Shown here piece by piece: positions 4,340 to 5,719 of a stretch of DNA of 5,719 nucleotides. Origin of the DNA: Paracoccaceae bacterium (GTDB lineage Bacteria; Pseudomonadota; Alphaproteobacteria; Rhodobacterales; Rhodobacteraceae); assembly GCA_026984895.1 (NCBI GenBank), contig JALSRF010000492.1, positions 1 through 5,719 of the forward strand. The letters are read 5' to 3'. The notes beneath the pieces were generated by a model. The model searched no databases and was not told the origin of the DNA. It saw only the letters and a program-made list of their open reading frames with translations. A program made the position numbers and the translations under genes. How positions within the stretch are numbered: position 1 is the first letter of the stretch; every line of letters begins with the position of its first letter.

Positions 4340-5719
4340 TCAAAGCGGGATATTCGCGTGTTTCTTCCACGGGTTGGTGCCGGTCTTGTTGCGCAGGCTG
4401 GCGAAGGCCCGGCACACGCGCTTGCGGGTGCTTTGCGGCATGATCACCTCGTCCACGAAACCGCGCTCGGCGGCGACAAAGGGATTGGCGAAACGCTTTT
4501 CGTAATCGGCCGTGCGCGCCGCGATCCTTTCGGCATCGCCAAGCTCGGCGCGATACAGGATTTCCACCGCCCCCCTGGCCCCCATCACCGCGATCTCGGC
4601 GCTCGGCCAGGCATAGTTGAAATCGCCGCGCAGGTGCTTGGAGGCCATCACGTCATAGGCCCCGCCATAGGCCTTGCGGGTGATCACCGTCACCTTCGGC
4701 ACGGTCGCCTCTCCATAGGCAAACAGCAGTTTCGCGCCGTGCTTGATCACCCCGCCGTATTCCTGGGCTGTGCCGGGCAGGAAACCGGGCACATCGACAA
4801 AGGTCAGCAGCGGGATTTCGAAGGCATCGCAAAACCGCACGAAGCGCGCCGCCTTGCGCGAGCTGTCGATATCGAGGCAGCCGGCCAGCACCATCGGCTG
4901 ATTGGCGACCACGCCAACGGTGCGCCCTTCGAGGCGGACGAACCCGGTGATGATGTTTCCGGCGAACGCAGCCTGGATTTCGTAAAAGTCGCCCTCGTCC
5001 GCCACCTTCACGATCAGTTCCTTCATGTCGTAGGGCTGGTTCGGGTTCTCGGGGATCAACGTATCGAGGCTGGGCTCCAGCCGGTCCGGTTCGTCGAAGA
5101 AGGGGCGCACCGGCACCCTGGCGCGGTTGTTGAGCGGCAGCAGATCGACCAGCCGGCGCACCTCGGCCAGCGCCTCGACATCGTTTTCGAACGCGCCATC
5201 GGCCACCGAGGACCTGCGGGTGTGCGTTTCCGCCCCGCCCAGTTCCTCGGCCGTGACGACCTCGTTTGTGACGGTTTTCACCACGTCGGGGCCGGTCACG
5301 AACATGTAGGAGCTGTCTTTCACCATGAAGATGAAATCGGTCATTGCCGGGCTGTAGACCGCGCCCCCCGCACAGGGCCCCATGATCACGCTGATCTGGG
5401 GCACCACGCCCGAGGCCATGATGTTGCGCTGAAACACCTCGGCATAGCCGGCAAGGCTGGCCACGCCTTCCTGGATGCGCGCGCCGCCCGAATCGTTGAT
5501 GCCGATGACCGGTGCGCCGTTTTGCACCGCCATGTCCATGATCTTGCAGATCTTCTGCGCGTGGGTTTCGCTGAGACTGCCGCCAAAGACGGTGAAATCC
5601 TGGCTGAAGACATAGACCAGGCGGCCGTTGATCGTGCCCCAGCCGGTAACAACCCCGTCGCCGGCGGGGCGGTTCTTCTCCATGCCGAAATCGGTGCAAC
5701 GATGGGCGACGAACATGTC
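4340..5719 (-). CDS. pccB: Propionyl-CoA carboxylase beta subunit (carboxyltransferase), N-terminus cut by right edge
   Basis: PccB transfers the carboxyl group from biotin on PccA to propionyl-CoA, giving (S)-methylmalonyl-CoA; known PCCs are alpha6-beta6 complexes. The frame is open to the window edge. The visible part is 459 residues (Asp from 5719-5717, then MFVAHRCTDFGM) against roughly 510 in the family, so about 50 residues are missing and the first visible Met is internal. With that Met as 1, the N-domain has DSGGARIQEGVASLAGY (75-91) and the oxyanion-hole segment IMGPCAGGAVYSPAMTDF (111-128). The C-domain has VDVPGFLPGTAQEYGG (307-322), HGAKLLFAYGEATVPKVT (326-343) and RKAYGGAYDVM (347-357). 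Asp355 seems to match the Asp422 of Streptomyces PccB linked to acyl-CoA selectivity. The end WKKHANIPL is typical of Rhodobacterales PccB. It appears to head an operon with the two small genes that follow. A methylcrotonyl-CoA carboxylase subunit is an unlikely alternative. Confidence 0.96.
   Translation of the reverse strand, partial: DMFVAHRCTDFGMEKNRPAGDGVVTGWGTINGRLVYVFSQDFTVFGGSLSETHAQKICKIMDMAVQNGAPVIGINDSGGARIQEGVASLAGYAEVFQRNIMASGVVPQISVIMGPCAGGAVYSPAMTDFIFMVKDSSYMFVTGPDVVKTVTNEVVTAEELGGAETHTRRSSVADGAFENDVEALAEVRRLVDLLPLNNRARVPVRPFFDEPDRLEPSLDTLIPENPNQPYDMKELIVKVADEGDFYEIQAAFAGNIITGFVRLEGRTVGVVANQPMVLAGCLDIDSSRKAARFVRFCDAFEIPLLTFVDVPGFLPGTAQEYGGVIKHGAKLLFAYGEATVPKVTVITRKAYGGAYDVMASKHLRGDFNYAWPSAEIAVMGARGAVEILYRAELGDAERIAARTADYEKRFANPFVAAERGFVDEVIMPQSTRKRVCRAFASLRNKTGTNPWKKHANIPL

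Overview
The window is GC-rich and looks like a chromosomal segment of an alphaproteobacterium, most likely of the order Rhodobacterales. The basis is the style of the two propionyl-CoA carboxylase (PCC) subunits, a neighbouring DUF4174-type secreted protein, and the arrangement pccB, small genes, pccA, methylmalonyl-CoA mutase. This is from memory of the families; no database search was possible.

Layout, read along the minus strand from right to left: pccB (5' end cut by the right edge); two very small genes following it with 1-nt and 0-nt gaps; a non-coding gap of 436 nt holding a palindrome, a strong hairpin and an 18-bp tandem repeat; a 66-residue predicted lipoprotein; a terminator-like hairpin; pccA, complete with its biotin attachment site; a plus-strand gene for a secreted DUF4174-like protein, convergent with pccA; and at the far left the first 27 codons of methylmalonyl-CoA mutase, back on the minus strand and running off the edge.

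The three large genes form one pathway. PccA carboxylates its own biotin, PccB transfers the carboxyl group to propionyl-CoA, and the mutase isomerises the resulting methylmalonyl-CoA (after epimerisation; no epimerase is visible here) to succinyl-CoA. This assimilates propionate, odd-chain fatty acids and branched-chain amino-acid carbon, and in some relatives forms part of the ethylmalonyl-CoA pathway.

The less explained part is the material between pccB and pccA: three small genes without clear function, plus RNA-structure and repeat signals that could separate or tune expression of the two subunits. The upstream control region of pccB lies outside the window.
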